Below are positions 1-7,653 of a stretch of 31,863 nt of DNA, one piece after another. Every line of letters begins with the position of its first letter. Positions within the stretch are counted from its first letter, which is position 1. The position numbers were made by a program, and so were the translations under genes. This DNA is from DATGKD01 sp035294855 (GTDB lineage: Bacteria > Actinomycetota > Acidimicrobiia > Acidimicrobiales > UBA8190). The notes below the pieces were generated by a model, which worked only from the letters and a program-made list of their open reading frames with translations, made no database searches and was not told where the DNA came from. The stretch is from positions 1 through 31,863 of the forward strand of contig DATGKD010000187.1 of the NCBI GenBank assembly GCA_035294855.1, written 5' to 3'.

Positions 1-409
1 GCGCCACGTCGTCGCCGAGGCGAGGCTCGGACGTCCGCTGGTCGACGCATTGAACGAGGTCGCCGAGCGGGTCCAATGCGAGGACTTCGAATGGGTGGTC
101 TCGGCCATCGGGATCCAGCGCGAAGTAGGCGGCAACCTGGCCGAGCTGCTCGACATCGTCTCCGAGACCATGACCGCTCGGGCGCGTTTGCGTCGTGAGG
201 CCCGCACGCTGACCGCCGAAGGTCGCATCGGGGCGATTGTGATCTCCGTCCTGCCCGTCGCGATCGGCATCTTCGTCTACGCCGTGAACCCGAGCTACAT
301 CAGCCCGCTCTTCCACACCGCCTCGGGAGAGATCTTCTTCTACGGCTCCATCGTGCTCGGCGTGCTCGGCATCTTGTGGCTCCGCAAGCTCGTGGACATC
401 GAGGTCTGA
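1..409 (+). CDS. TadB-like type II secretion F domain protein, 3' part
   Basis: This is the C-terminal part of an inner-membrane platform protein of a Tad/Flp pilus assembly machine; the gene runs off the left edge and the first whole codon is at position 2. About 135 residues are visible. They contain the end of a T2SSF domain, including the stretch IGIQREVGGNLAELLDIV, typical of the cytoplasmic helical bundle of GspF/TadB proteins. Two hydrophobic segments follow (about 80-97 and 112-128 of the visible part), as expected for the C-terminal membrane helices. The stop is one base before the GTG of the next T2SSF gene, so the two are a coupled TadB-TadC pair. The assignment to TadB rather than TadC rests on order (TadB normally precedes TadC) and is inferred. 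Confidence 0.85.
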   Translation, partial: RHVVAEARLGRPLVDALNEVAERVQCEDFEWVVSAIGIQREVGGNLAELLDIVSETMTARARLRREARTLTAEGRIGAIVISVLPVAIGIFVYAVNPSYISPLFHTASGEIFFYGSIVLGVLGILWLRKLVDIEV

Positions 410-410
410 C

Positions 411-1334
411 GTGGTCATTGTCGCCGCTCTCGCCATCTTCGTCACCGCGTCGCTGCTGACGTACGCCGCCGCCATCAAGGCGGACGAACGGCTGAGCGTG
501 CGCGCCGCCCGGGCCCGTCTTTCCGACTACAGCGCTCCGGTACCCCAGCGGAACGAGCAACTCCGGGAACCGTTCATCGAGCGCGCGCTCCGGCCGGTGG
601 GCGCGGCGTTGATCGCGCTCGTGCGGCGTTTGATGCCCGCCCACTACGTCCAGAAGCTGCACCACAAATTGGTGCTTGCCGGTCGTGGCCAACCCGAGGA
701 CATCGACCGGTTCCTCACCATGCGAGTGCTGTCGGTGGTCGCCGTCCCGGTGCTGTGGCTGGTGGTCTGGAAGCTGACCTCGCTGACGGGCACGACCCTC
801 CTCGCGGCGTTGGCCTTCGTGGGCGTGGCGGGACTGGTAGGGCCCGACGCGTGGCTCAACCGCGCCGTCGAAGACCGACGACTGGCGATCCGCAAGAAGC
901 TCCCCGACGTCTTGGACCTGCTCACCATCAGCGTCGAAGCCGGGCTCGGCTTCGAGCAGGCGATGGCCCGGACGGTATCCATGGTGCCCGGGCCGCTCGC
1001 GGAAGAGTTCTCCCGGATGCTGGGCGAAATGCGTGCCGGCGCCAGCCGGGCGGACGCCTTGGCCTCCATGGACGCCCGCACCGAGGTTCCCGAATTGCGG
1101 TCGTTCGTCCTCGCCCTCATGCAAGCCGATACCTTCGGGGTCTCGGTGGGGTCGATCTTGCGGAACCAGGCGGTGGAGATGCGCGTTCGGCGGCGCCAAT
1201 TCGCCCAAGAGCAGGCGCAGAAGGCGCCCGTCAAGATGCTCTTCCCGATGGTCTTCTGCATCATGCCGGCGCTGTTCGTCATCATCGCCGGTCCGGCGGT
1301 GCTGGGCATCTTCCACGCCTTCCGGGGTCACTGA
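411..1334 (+). CDS. TadC-like type II secretion F domain protein
   Basis: This is the second membrane platform protein of the Tad pilus machine, 307 residues, the usual TadC size. An N-terminal membrane helix (about 3-20) is followed by a basic linker and a hydrophobic pair (about 108-145). The T2SSF domain spans about 165-270, with LPDVLDLLTISVEAGLGFEQ and the helix ending ADTFGVSVGSILRNQA, both characteristic of the family. A last membrane helix (about 282-302) closes the protein. TadB and TadC are thought to form the rotor-like platform that the TadA ATPase works on; TadA is not in the window and probably lies to the left. The GTG start lies one base after the TadB stop, which argues for coupled translation. 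Confidence 0.88.
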   Translation: MVIVAALAIFVTASLLTYAAAIKADERLSVRAARARLSDYSAPVPQRNEQLREPFIERALRPVGAALIALVRRLMPAHYVQKLHHKLVLAGRGQPEDIDRFLTMRVLSVVAVPVLWLVVWKLTSLTGTTLLAALAFVGVAGLVGPDAWLNRAVEDRRLAIRKKLPDVLDLLTISVEAGLGFEQAMARTVSMVPGPLAEEFSRMLGEMRAGASRADALASMDARTEVPELRSFVLALMQADTFGVSVGSILRNQAVEMRVRRRQFAQEQAQKAPVKMLFPMVFCIMPALFVIIAGPAVLGIFHAFRGH

Positions 1335-1349
1335 CCTCGTCGCGCAGCG

Positions 1350-2786
1350 GTGCGCGCGCCACGAACCAGCCTCGCCATCGGCGCGGGATTCGTGCTCTGG
1401 GGGCTCGCGGTCGGGCTCGTCCGCCTGCACGACAACAGCTTCTTGACCCACGTCGCGACGGGTCGCCTCATCGTGGCGCACGGCAGCGTGCCGACCCGCG
1501 ACCCGTACTCCTTCACCGCCGCCGGGCACCCCTGGGTCGTGGAGTCTTGGCTGGCTTCGCTCCTGTACGGGACGGTCCAGCGCGCCGGCGGTGGGCGCGG
1601 CCTCCAGTTGCTGCACGCGTCGATCGCGGCGGTTCTCGCCGGGCTCGTCTGGCACCTCACCCGGCCCGCCCGCCAGCTGACCGGGCGGATCGTCGCCGCG
1701 GCAGCAGCCCTGGCCGTGGGAACCGGGTACTGGTCGCCCCGGCCGCTCACCTTGGCCCTCGTGCTCTTCGCGATCGTCATCGTCGTCGCGGAATCCGATG
1801 CCATCGCCCCGTGGAGCCTCGTACCGGTCATGTGGCTATGGGTGAACGTCCACGGAAGCTGGCCACTCGGGCTGGCCTATCTCGTGCTGCGGGTCGCGGG
1901 ACGCCGGCTCGACGACTTGCCTCAGGGCCGTCTGCCGAGCTTGCTCGGCATGGCCGCGCTCGGAACCGCCGCGGGGGCTGTCAACCCGCTCGGTCCGCGC
2001 CTGTTGACGTACCCGCTCGTGGTGCTCACCCACCACCGGGAATTCGCGGGCGTCGCCGAGTGGCAACCCCCTCAGTGGACCGATCCCGTGCACGCCGTGC
2101 TCGCGGCGTCGCTCGTGCTCGCATTCGTCCTCCTCGTGCGCCGGCGCGGCACCGTGGAGGACGCGCTCGTCACGGTGGCCTTCGCCGCGACGGCGGTCGT
2201 GGCGGCGCGCAACGTACCCGTGGCTTCGATCGCCGTGACTCCGGTTCTCGCGCGGGGACTCGTGGGCCTCGGGACGCTCGAGGGTGAACGACGTGGCAGC
2301 CTGTCCGCCGTCGTCCTCGGTGCGTGCGGGATCGTCGGCGCGCTGGTCGTGACCGGCGCCGTGCAGCGCCCGGCCTTCGACCTGTCCGCCTACCCCGTGA
2401 CGCAGGTGACCTGGATGCAGCAGCACGCACTGGTGCCGGGTCGCGTCGCCACCCCCGACTATGTGGGCAACTACCTCGAGTACCGCTACGGCACGCGCGC
2501 TCATGTCTTTCTGGACGACCGCGTGGACGTCTTTCCCTCCGCCGTCGAGCACGACTACGGCGTCTTACTGCGGGCGGCCCCTGGCTGGCGAGCCGTGCTC
2601 GACCGCGACGGCTTCGCCGCCGTCCTTTGGCCTCGGAATCTTCCCCTGGCCCGGCTCATCGCCCGCGATCCGGATTGGCGGACGGCTCTGAAGGGGCCGC
2701 GTTGGGTCGTCGCCGTGCGAGCGCGCCCCTTCGTGCCGGGAAACGCCGCCCTGACCGCCGAGCGGAGATCCGCCCCACGCGGCTGA
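1350..2786 (+). CDS. Polytopic membrane protein of unknown function, GT-C-like
   Basis: A 478-residue integral membrane protein with about ten hydrophobic segments, 15 bases after TadC and probably in the same operon. I cannot name it. It has a conserved-looking N-terminal loop (HVATGRLIVAHGSVPTRDPY, about 34-53), a short motif VNVHGSW near 166, NPLGPR near 214, EWQPPQW near 238, and a soluble C-terminal part with FLDDRVDVFP near 390 and VLWPRN near 428. The arrangement of an early acidic/His loop followed by many helices and a C-terminal soluble domain resembles GT-C lipid-phosphate-sugar transferases, but no catalytic residue is proven. It is clearly homologous, motif by motif, to the minus-strand gene at 6003-7640. 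A role in pilin or envelope glycosylation is an inference from position only. Confidence 0.75.
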   Translation: MRAPRTSLAIGAGFVLWGLAVGLVRLHDNSFLTHVATGRLIVAHGSVPTRDPYSFTAAGHPWVVESWLASLLYGTVQRAGGGRGLQLLHASIAAVLAGLVWHLTRPARQLTGRIVAAAAALAVGTGYWSPRPLTLALVLFAIVIVVAESDAIAPWSLVPVMWLWVNVHGSWPLGLAYLVLRVAGRRLDDLPQGRLPSLLGMAALGTAAGAVNPLGPRLLTYPLVVLTHHREFAGVAEWQPPQWTDPVHAVLAASLVLAFVLLVRRRGTVEDALVTVAFAATAVVAARNVPVASIAVTPVLARGLVGLGTLEGERRGSLSAVVLGACGIVGALVVTGAVQRPAFDLSAYPVTQVTWMQQHALVPGRVATPDYVGNYLEYRYGTRAHVFLDDRVDVFPSAVEHDYGVLLRAAPGWRAVLDRDGFAAVLWPRNLPLARLIARDPDWRTALKGPRWVVAVRARPFVPGNAALTAERRSAPRG

Positions 2787-2857
2787 CGAAACCCCAGCTC
2801 CGAAGGGTCGAGGGGGACGCTCGGCGACCCTCCGGGGCGAGGCCGATGCGAGGCCGG

Positions 2858-2876
2858 GGCGAGAAATTCGCCTCTT
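2858..2876 (+). terminator. Possible weak terminator hairpin
   Basis: A 5-bp stem GGCGA/TCGCC with a GAAAT loop is followed by TCTTT. It lies between the membrane protein gene and the histidine kinase gene and could end the Tad operon transcript. The stem is short, so the call is weak. Confidence 0.3.
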
Positions 2877-2973
2877 TCCCCTAATGATCGGTGGGGAACG
2901 CCTCGATATCTGACGGGTACTCGACGATCCGGCACGTCGGGCTGCCTCAGGGCTCCGGCGTCGGGCCAGCTCA

Positions 2974-2980
2974 GGGAGGT
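2974..2980 (+). promoter_or_regulatory. Shine-Dalgarno that decides the histidine kinase start
   Basis: GGGAGGT lies six bases before the GTG at 2987. The longer open frame could begin at the GTG at 2891, but that one has no such site and would add 32 residues of low-complexity sequence. I therefore place the start at 2987. Confidence 0.75.
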
Positions 2981-2986
2981 GTTGCG

Positions 2987-4798
2987 GTGCAGGCGGTCGT
3001 GCCCATCTCCGACGACCCGCGCCACGTCCCGGCCTCTCGCCCCGACGGGGAGGAACCCGCCGGCGACGGCACCGATCCGACATCGGGCCGCGCCGACCCG
3101 GCCGAACCCGCTCTACACCGCACCGTCGTCGGGTCGCGTTCACGGCTGGGGTGGCGCTCGCGGCTCGGGTGGCGCGACCTCCAGCCGGCATCGGCCGCCG
3201 TGGTCGCCCAGTTCGGCCCCATGCTCACCGTTTTGCGGTGGGGCACGTTGTCGCTCGCGCTGGCGCTCGCCCTCGTCGAGCACAAAGGGCAGCGTGCTGC
3301 CCTTGCTGGAGGGGTGTTGGTGGCGTACGCGCTGTGGCGGACGGTGCGGCCGGTCGGTTCCCGCCACGGCACCTGGGGGGTGATCGCGGCCCTCCTGCTC
3401 GAGGTGGCCGTGGGCGTCGCCGTTGTCGAAGCGACGGGCTTCGCGCGCTCCCCCTTCCTCGTATGCCTCGGGGTCGCCGCGGTGCTCGCGGGCTTCGCCG
3501 GGGGATTGCCCGTCGTCGCGGGCGTGGCCTGTCTGGCCGGCCTAGCGGTGGCGTTGCCCAGCGCCCTGATCAACTCCGACCGGAGCCTCGCGGGCACGAG
3601 CCTCCAGTTCGCCATCGAGCTCGTGCTCGTCGGTGTGGTGGGGGGATTCAGTCGGTACCTGGTCGAAGACGCCCTTCAGGCGAACGAGAAGCTCGACACC
3701 CGCGTGGACCACCTCACCGAGGTCAACGAGTTGTTGTTCGACCTCCACAGGGCCACCGAACACGAGGCGACACCCCTGCACCTGGACGGTGCGGCCCGCT
3801 GGGCGCTCGAACGCCTCGAAGAGGCGTTCTGCCCCGATGTCGCGGCCATCGTGCTCATCGACCCGACCACCTCGGCGTGGTACGTCGCCGCGGCGAGCGG
3901 CGTTCGCGCCACCGAGGCAGGACGCTCGGTGGAGTTGGCGCCCGCGTTGACCAGGGCCGCGTCCGCAGCTGCACCGGTGGAGCTCGAGCGCCTGGACCAC
4001 GGACTGAGCTTCCGGTCGCGCTGGGGCCTCTACTGCCCGATGCGGGTGCGCGACACCCTCGTCGGGGTGGTCGCGGTCGAGGCGGACGCGGCGCGTGCGA
4101 CCGACGACGAAGCCCGCCGCCGCTTGGGTGACCTCGCCACAGCTGCCGGGCTGGCGCTCGACAACGCGCGGTGGCTGGAGCGCATCCACGTGCTCGGCGT
4201 CGAGCAGGAACGGACGCGCCTGGCGCGTGAGCTCCATGACCACATCGGCCAATCGGTCGTCTACCTCGGCTTCGAGCTCGACCGCCTCGTGCAACAGAAC
4301 TACGGGCGGGCCGTGCAGCAAGACCTGCAGGCGTTGCGCGGGGACGTCCGCAACCTCGTCGAGGAGCTACGGGACATGCTCGTGGACCTGCGCTGTGACG
4401 TGTCGGAGAGCCGTGACGTGGTGTCAGTGCTCGAGTCGTTCCTCGAGCGGGTGAACCGCCGCAAACGGGTCGTGGTGACGCTCACCGCGGACGTCGGCGC
4501 CCGCATGCCGCTCCCGGTGGAACGCGAGTTCTGGCGGGTGGCGCGCGAGGCTGTCATGAACGCCGAGCGGCACTCGCGCGCGTCGACGGTGTCGGTGGTG
4601 TGGCTGTGCGACGTCGATGGCGCTCTGCTCGAAGTGAGCGACGACGGGATCGGGCTGCCCGCCGGCAAGGCCGCCGGTGTGTCCGGCTATGGAATCGTCG
4701 GCATGCGCGAGCGTGCCGACTCGGTGGGCGCCCAACTCGAGATCAACTCGGCGCCCGGAAAGGGGACAACAGTGCGGATGAGAATGAGGGCAGCGTGA
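2987..4798 (+). CDS. Membrane sensor histidine kinase, NarL type (GAF, HisKA_3, HATPase)
   Basis: A 603-residue sensor kinase. A disordered, acidic N-terminus (about 1-55) precedes five or six hydrophobic segments (about 65-215) with almost no extracellular loop, so the sensed cue is probably in or near the membrane or cytosolic. A short coiled-coil-like linker leads into a GAF domain (about 255-400). The H-box ARELHDHIGQSV contains the predicted phospho-acceptor His417, which marks the HisKA_3 class. The ATPase part shows an N-box (REAVMNAERHSRA), a G1 box (SDDGIGLP) and a G2 box (GYGIVGMRERA). Its stop overlaps the start of the response regulator (TGATG), so the pair is translationally coupled and almost certainly cognate. 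The next gene is the Flp pilin, which suggests pilus control as the output; that is inference. Confidence 0.92.
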   Translation: MQAVVPISDDPRHVPASRPDGEEPAGDGTDPTSGRADPAEPALHRTVVGSRSRLGWRSRLGWRDLQPASAAVVAQFGPMLTVLRWGTLSLALALALVEHKGQRAALAGGVLVAYALWRTVRPVGSRHGTWGVIAALLLEVAVGVAVVEATGFARSPFLVCLGVAAVLAGFAGGLPVVAGVACLAGLAVALPSALINSDRSLAGTSLQFAIELVLVGVVGGFSRYLVEDALQANEKLDTRVDHLTEVNELLFDLHRATEHEATPLHLDGAARWALERLEEAFCPDVAAIVLIDPTTSAWYVAAASGVRATEAGRSVELAPALTRAASAAAPVELERLDHGLSFRSRWGLYCPMRVRDTLVGVVAVEADAARATDDEARRRLGDLATAAGLALDNARWLERIHVLGVEQERTRLARELHDHIGQSVVYLGFELDRLVQQNYGRAVQQDLQALRGDVRNLVEELRDMLVDLRCDVSESRDVVSVLESFLERVNRRKRVVVTLTADVGARMPLPVEREFWRVAREAVMNAERHSRASTVSVVWLCDVDGALLEVSDDGIGLPAGKAAGVSGYGIVGMRERADSVGAQLEINSAPGKGTTVRMRMRAA

Positions 4799-5490
4799 TG
4801 CGGGTCCTGATCGCTGACGATCACACCATGGTGCGCGAAGGACTCCGCTGGGCATTCGAGAACGCCGGGTGCACCGTCGTCGACGAGGCGGCCGACGGAG
4901 AGGAAGCCGTCCAGAAGGCCGAGGAGTACCACCCTGACGTCGTCCTCATGGACCTGTCGCTCCCCGTGCTGTCCGGCGTGGCCGCCACGAAGCGGATCAA
5001 GAGCTCGCTCCCGGACACCGCGGTCGTGGTCCTGTCGATGCTCTCTGACGACACTGCGGTGGCATCAGCCCTCAACGCCGGGGCACGCGGGTACCTCGTC
5101 AAGGACAGTGCCACGGCGGAGATCGTGGACGCCGTCACCCGGGTCGCGCACGGCGACACCGTGCTGTCGCCCTCGGTCGCCCCGCCCGAGGCCCTCAACG
5201 TCGAAGGAGGAGCGGCCAGCGACCGCGTCCACGGCCAGGCCGCCACGGCCACGCCGCTCGCAACTCCGGCACGGACATACGCGCCGCGCCCGCACATCTC
5301 GCGGCGTGAGGAGGAGGTGCTGCGCCTCATGGCGACGGGCGTGTCCATCCCCGAGGCGGCCCGGCGGCTATACATCAGCGTCAAGACGGTGAAGAACCAC
5401 CTGTCTTCGATCTACCAGAAGCTCGACGCCCACGACCGTGCACAGGCCGTCCTGAAGGCGGTGCGAATGGGGATCATCCACCTCGACTGA
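4798..5490 (+). CDS. LuxR/NarL-family response regulator
   Basis: A 230-residue two-domain regulator. The receiver domain (1-120) has the acidic pair D7-D8, the phospho-acceptor D52 in VVLMDLSLP, a conserved Ser80 in VVLS, and K102 in YLVKDS. A linker rich in Ala, Thr and Pro (about 125-165) joins it to a LuxR-type helix-turn-helix (about 166-230) with the signature SRREEEVLRLMATG and VKTVKNHLSSIYQKL. The ATG overlaps the kinase stop codon by one base. The gene is followed by a 149-base gap and then the Flp pilin gene, the nearest candidate target. A longer reading from 4600 exists but would overlap the kinase deeply, and there is no reason to accept it. Confidence 0.93.
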   Translation: MRVLIADDHTMVREGLRWAFENAGCTVVDEAADGEEAVQKAEEYHPDVVLMDLSLPVLSGVAATKRIKSSLPDTAVVVLSMLSDDTAVASALNAGARGYLVKDSATAEIVDAVTRVAHGDTVLSPSVAPPEALNVEGGAASDRVHGQAATATPLATPARTYAPRPHISRREEEVLRLMATGVSIPEAARRLYISVKTVKNHLSSIYQKLDAHDRAQAVLKAVRMGIIHLD

Positions 5491-5516
5491 CGAGCGGCCC
5501 CGAGGTCCCCGAATTT

Positions 5517-5530
5517 GGGTCCTCCGACCC
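5517..5530 (+). terminator. Small hairpin after the response regulator
   Basis: A perfect 5-bp stem GGGTC/GACCC with a CTCC loop lies 27 bases after the stop and is followed by ACGTTTG. It may terminate or attenuate transcription before the pilin gene. The T-tract is poor. Confidence 0.3.
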
Positions 5531-5565
5531 ACGTTTGCGCAGCACAACGGCACAATTGGGCCTGG

Positions 5566-5608
5566 TGACCTATGGCGGAAGTTCCCCCATTCCTCGATAG
5601 TGAGGTCA
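5566..5608. promoter_or_regulatory. Inverted repeat upstream of the Flp pilin gene
   Basis: TGACCT (5566-5571) and AGGTCA (5603-5608) form a 6-bp inverted repeat with 31 bases between them, ending about 32 bases before the pilin start. The flanking TAT and ATAG extend the symmetry if a two-base interruption is allowed. It could be a binding site for the adjacent LuxR-type regulator or part of the promoter. This is suggestive only. Confidence 0.3.
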
Positions 5609-5639
5609 TAAGGGACCGAGCAACGAAGGGGGGGATACC

Positions 5640-5843
5640 GTGAACATCGTCGCTTTCGTGATGCGGGTCGTCGACCCGATTCGCCACACGTGGAACCGCA
5701 GGGACGAGATCGGCGCCAGCCTTGTCGAGTACGCGCTGCTTCTGGCCCTCATCGCTGTCGTGGCGCTCGTTGCCTTGCACTTCCTGGGTGGTTCTGTGTC
5801 GAACACCCTGAACAACGTGGGGAGCTCCATCAACAACCCCTGA
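5640..5843 (+). CDS. flp: Flp/Fap-type pilin
   Basis: A 67-residue class III prepilin, the major subunit of Tad pili. After a basic leader of about 25 residues the motif GASLVEYALLLALIAVV matches the Flp signature. Processing by a TadV-type prepilin peptidase is expected between G25 and A26, leaving Glu30 at position +5 and Tyr31 next to it, the residues conserved in this family. The mature peptide has a single long hydrophobic helix and a short polar tail. The GTG start is preceded by a strong purine-rich site, GAAGGGGGGGA. It is separate from the tadBC genes and sits just behind the two-component pair. Small size and high expression are typical, and a stem-loop follows directly. Confidence 0.9.
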   Translation: MNIVAFVMRVVDPIRHTWNRRDEIGASLVEYALLLALIAVVALVALHFLGGSVSNTLNNVGSSINNP

Positions 5844-5877
5844 CCTCGGATCGGCGCGCGTGACGTGCGCCCGAGGT
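5843..5877 (+). terminator. Possible terminator directly after the pilin stop
   Basis: ACCTCGG (5843-5849) pairs with CCGAGGT (5871-5877), with an inner GCGC/GCGC pairing. The structure starts on the last base of the stop codon and is followed by a TGTCTCGTGTCT run. It could act as a terminator or 3' mRNA stabiliser for the pilin transcript. Confidence 0.45.
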
Positions 5878-5959
5878 TGTCTCGTGTCTCGCAGGCGCCG
5901 GCCTGCGGAGGCCCGACATCGTTCTGATCGCCGGGAATCTGGCGGTCGGGATCGAGCTG

Positions 5960-5993
5960 ACGGCTCAGCCCATGCCCACGGGCTGAGCCGTTT
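5960..5993. terminator. Perfect 12-bp stem-loop between convergent genes
   Basis: ACGGCTCAGCCC (5960-5971) and GGGCTGAGCCGT (5980-5991) are perfectly complementary with an 8-base loop. A short T run follows on the plus strand. It lies between the pilin gene and the convergent membrane protein gene that ends at 6003, as expected for a terminator working mainly on the plus strand and possibly on both. Confidence 0.8.
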
Positions 5994-6002
5994 GCGCGTG
6001 GC

Positions 6003-7640
6003 TCACCCGTGCGCCGAAGGCGCCCGATGGAAGACCACCGCGGTGGAAGACGACCACACCGTCCGCCAATTGCTGTCATGGGCGAGAAACACCGCCAGCG
6101 CGTCCTGCTTGGGCCACAGGACGTAGTCCACCCGGTAGGCCGCCAGCGTCGCGTCCGGGTCGCCGGTGAGGTGATCGACAGCCAGGTAGCGGCGCAGGAT
6201 CCCGTTGCCCGTGTAGAGCTCGGTGCGCCCGTCCACGAAGACCCGCCGGCCCTCGAGGTCCAGGTAGTCGTTCCACAGGTACGTCGAAAGGATCCGGCCC
6301 GGATGGTCCTGCAGGTAGCCCACCGCGGCCACCGGGGTGCCCGGGTCGAGCGCGCCCGCCGACGCGATCGGCCCGTGCAGGAACGCCACGCCGAGGACGC
6401 CGGCGATCGGCCACACGAGCAGCGTCGGACGGAGGCTCTCCTTGCCGATCGGCGAGCACCGCGCCGCCAGGGCGCACCACGCGATGGCGAAGTACGGGAT
6501 GAAGCGGGCGGCGTCGAGCGCGGCGAAGAACATCGACGCGGCCAGCGCGAGCTCGAGGGCGGGAAGTTCGCCCCGTCCGAACGCCAGGTACGCGACGGTG
6601 ATGGCCGCGGGGACGAGCAGCACGGCGACGATGGCCGGGTCGTGGAAGCTCGGCGACTGCCATTCGCTGATGAGCTGGCGCACGGTCGAGTTGAACGTGA
6701 CGCCGAGCGCACTCGAGTACACGCCCGGACCGAACGGGTTCACGAGCGTGGCGGCGAACGCCGCACCGAGGGTGGCGACCGCGTGGCGCCGGGGCAACGG
6801 GTCGACCACGACGACCCGACCGAGACGCGCCGGCAGGAAGCTCACCACGACCTCGAGCGCCAGGATCTCCTCGCCGAGCAGGAAGCTGCCGTGCAGGTTC
6901 GCCCACGCCGCGAACATGACAGGTACGAGCCACAGCCAGCCCGCGCGCCGACGCGCCGCCGACAGCACGAGCAGGAGGACGGCGACGAACAGGTAGCTCA
7001 CCATCTGCGGCCGGACGGCGAGGAGGATCGTGACCGCCGCCCCGGTCTCGAGGCACAGCAGTCCTGTCCACGTCCACCCCGCCCCCATCAGGCGGCAACG
7101 CCACGCCACGGCGAGCACGGTGAGCGTGGCCAGTCCGGCGGACGCCAGCCAGTAGGCCGACGGGCCGAGGACGCGCACCGACTCGGCCAACACCACGTCG
7201 TACCCCCACTCGGGCGTCCGCCACGAATGGCCGGTGACCGTGTACGACAAGATGTCGTGGGTGAGTACCCGGTGGTGATCGAGCATCCACCGGCCCGACG
7301 CCAGGTGCCAGAACGTGTCGCCCAGCAGGCCGCGGTGCAACGCCGCCCGCCACGGGATGAGACAGCCCACCACGACCCCGATCACACCGACGGGGAGTGC
7401 CGCCGACGTCTGACGCGCCGACGACGCGTGTCGACCGCCGTCGCGACGCGCGCGCCGCCGAGAAGCGCGCCGGTCGGCGGCGTCGGCGGCGTCGGCACCC
7501 GGGGCAACCCGGGTCGCAGGAGGGGAAGCGATCGAGGTGGGAACCGGCCCATGATCGCGTGTGACGCGCGCCAAACCGGGTATCCCGGGCCACCGTTGAG
7601 CTGGCCGTGTTCGAGTTGGCCGTATGGAGCCGCCCGTCAT
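6003..7640 (-). CDS. Polytopic membrane protein of unknown function, GT-C-like (second copy)
   Basis: A 545-residue membrane protein homologous to the product of 1350-2786. A polar Arg/Ala-rich N-terminal extension (about 1-75) precedes about ten hydrophobic segments. Shared landmarks are HLASGRWMLDHHRVLTHD, LVPVMFAAWANLHGSF, VNPFGPG, ISEWQSPSFHDP, the C-terminal RRVFVDGRTELYTGN and VLWPKQ, and a closing WRT. These match the motifs of the other copy in the same order. The family resembles GT-C transferases in layout but I cannot name a substrate. The ATG at 7640 is 13 bases after the stop of the upstream hydrolase gene, consistent with one transcript; no good ribosome site is visible, so a start further inside, before the first helix, is possible. 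Confidence 0.75.
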   Translation of the reverse strand: MTGGSIRPTRTRPAQRWPGIPGLARVTRDHGPVPTSIASPPATRVAPGADAADAADRRASRRRARRDGGRHASSARQTSAALPVGVIGVVVGCLIPWRAALHRGLLGDTFWHLASGRWMLDHHRVLTHDILSYTVTGHSWRTPEWGYDVVLAESVRVLGPSAYWLASAGLATLTVLAVAWRCRLMGAGWTWTGLLCLETGAAVTILLAVRPQMVSYLFVAVLLLVLSAARRRAGWLWLVPVMFAAWANLHGSFLLGEEILALEVVVSFLPARLGRVVVVDPLPRRHAVATLGAAFAATLVNPFGPGVYSSALGVTFNSTVRQLISEWQSPSFHDPAIVAVLLVPAAITVAYLAFGRGELPALELALAASMFFAALDAARFIPYFAIAWCALAARCSPIGKESLRPTLLVWPIAGVLGVAFLHGPIASAGALDPGTPVAAVGYLQDHPGRILSTYLWNDYLDLEGRRVFVDGRTELYTGNGILRRYLAVDHLTGDPDATLAAYRVDYVLWPKQDALAVFLAHDSNWRTVWSSSTAVVFHRAPSAHG

Positions 7641-7653
7641 GAGCGGCCGTTGA

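Noticed and set aside
300..1655. Long minus-strand reading of 451 codons opposite tadC
   Set aside because: It is antisense to the well-supported T2SSF gene and the next membrane protein gene, rich in Arg, Gly and His with no motif; typical of GC-rich antisense frames.
2787..2986. Riboswitch (for example c-di-GMP type) in the gap before the histidine kinase
   Set aside because: Repeated GCGAGGCCG-like bits and a small hairpin are present but no conserved riboswitch core could be aligned by eye.
7430..7520. Short tandem GGCGTC/GCGGCG repeats
   Set aside because: They encode an Ala/Asp/Arg-rich N-terminal segment of the membrane protein and look like ordinary GC-rich low complexity.
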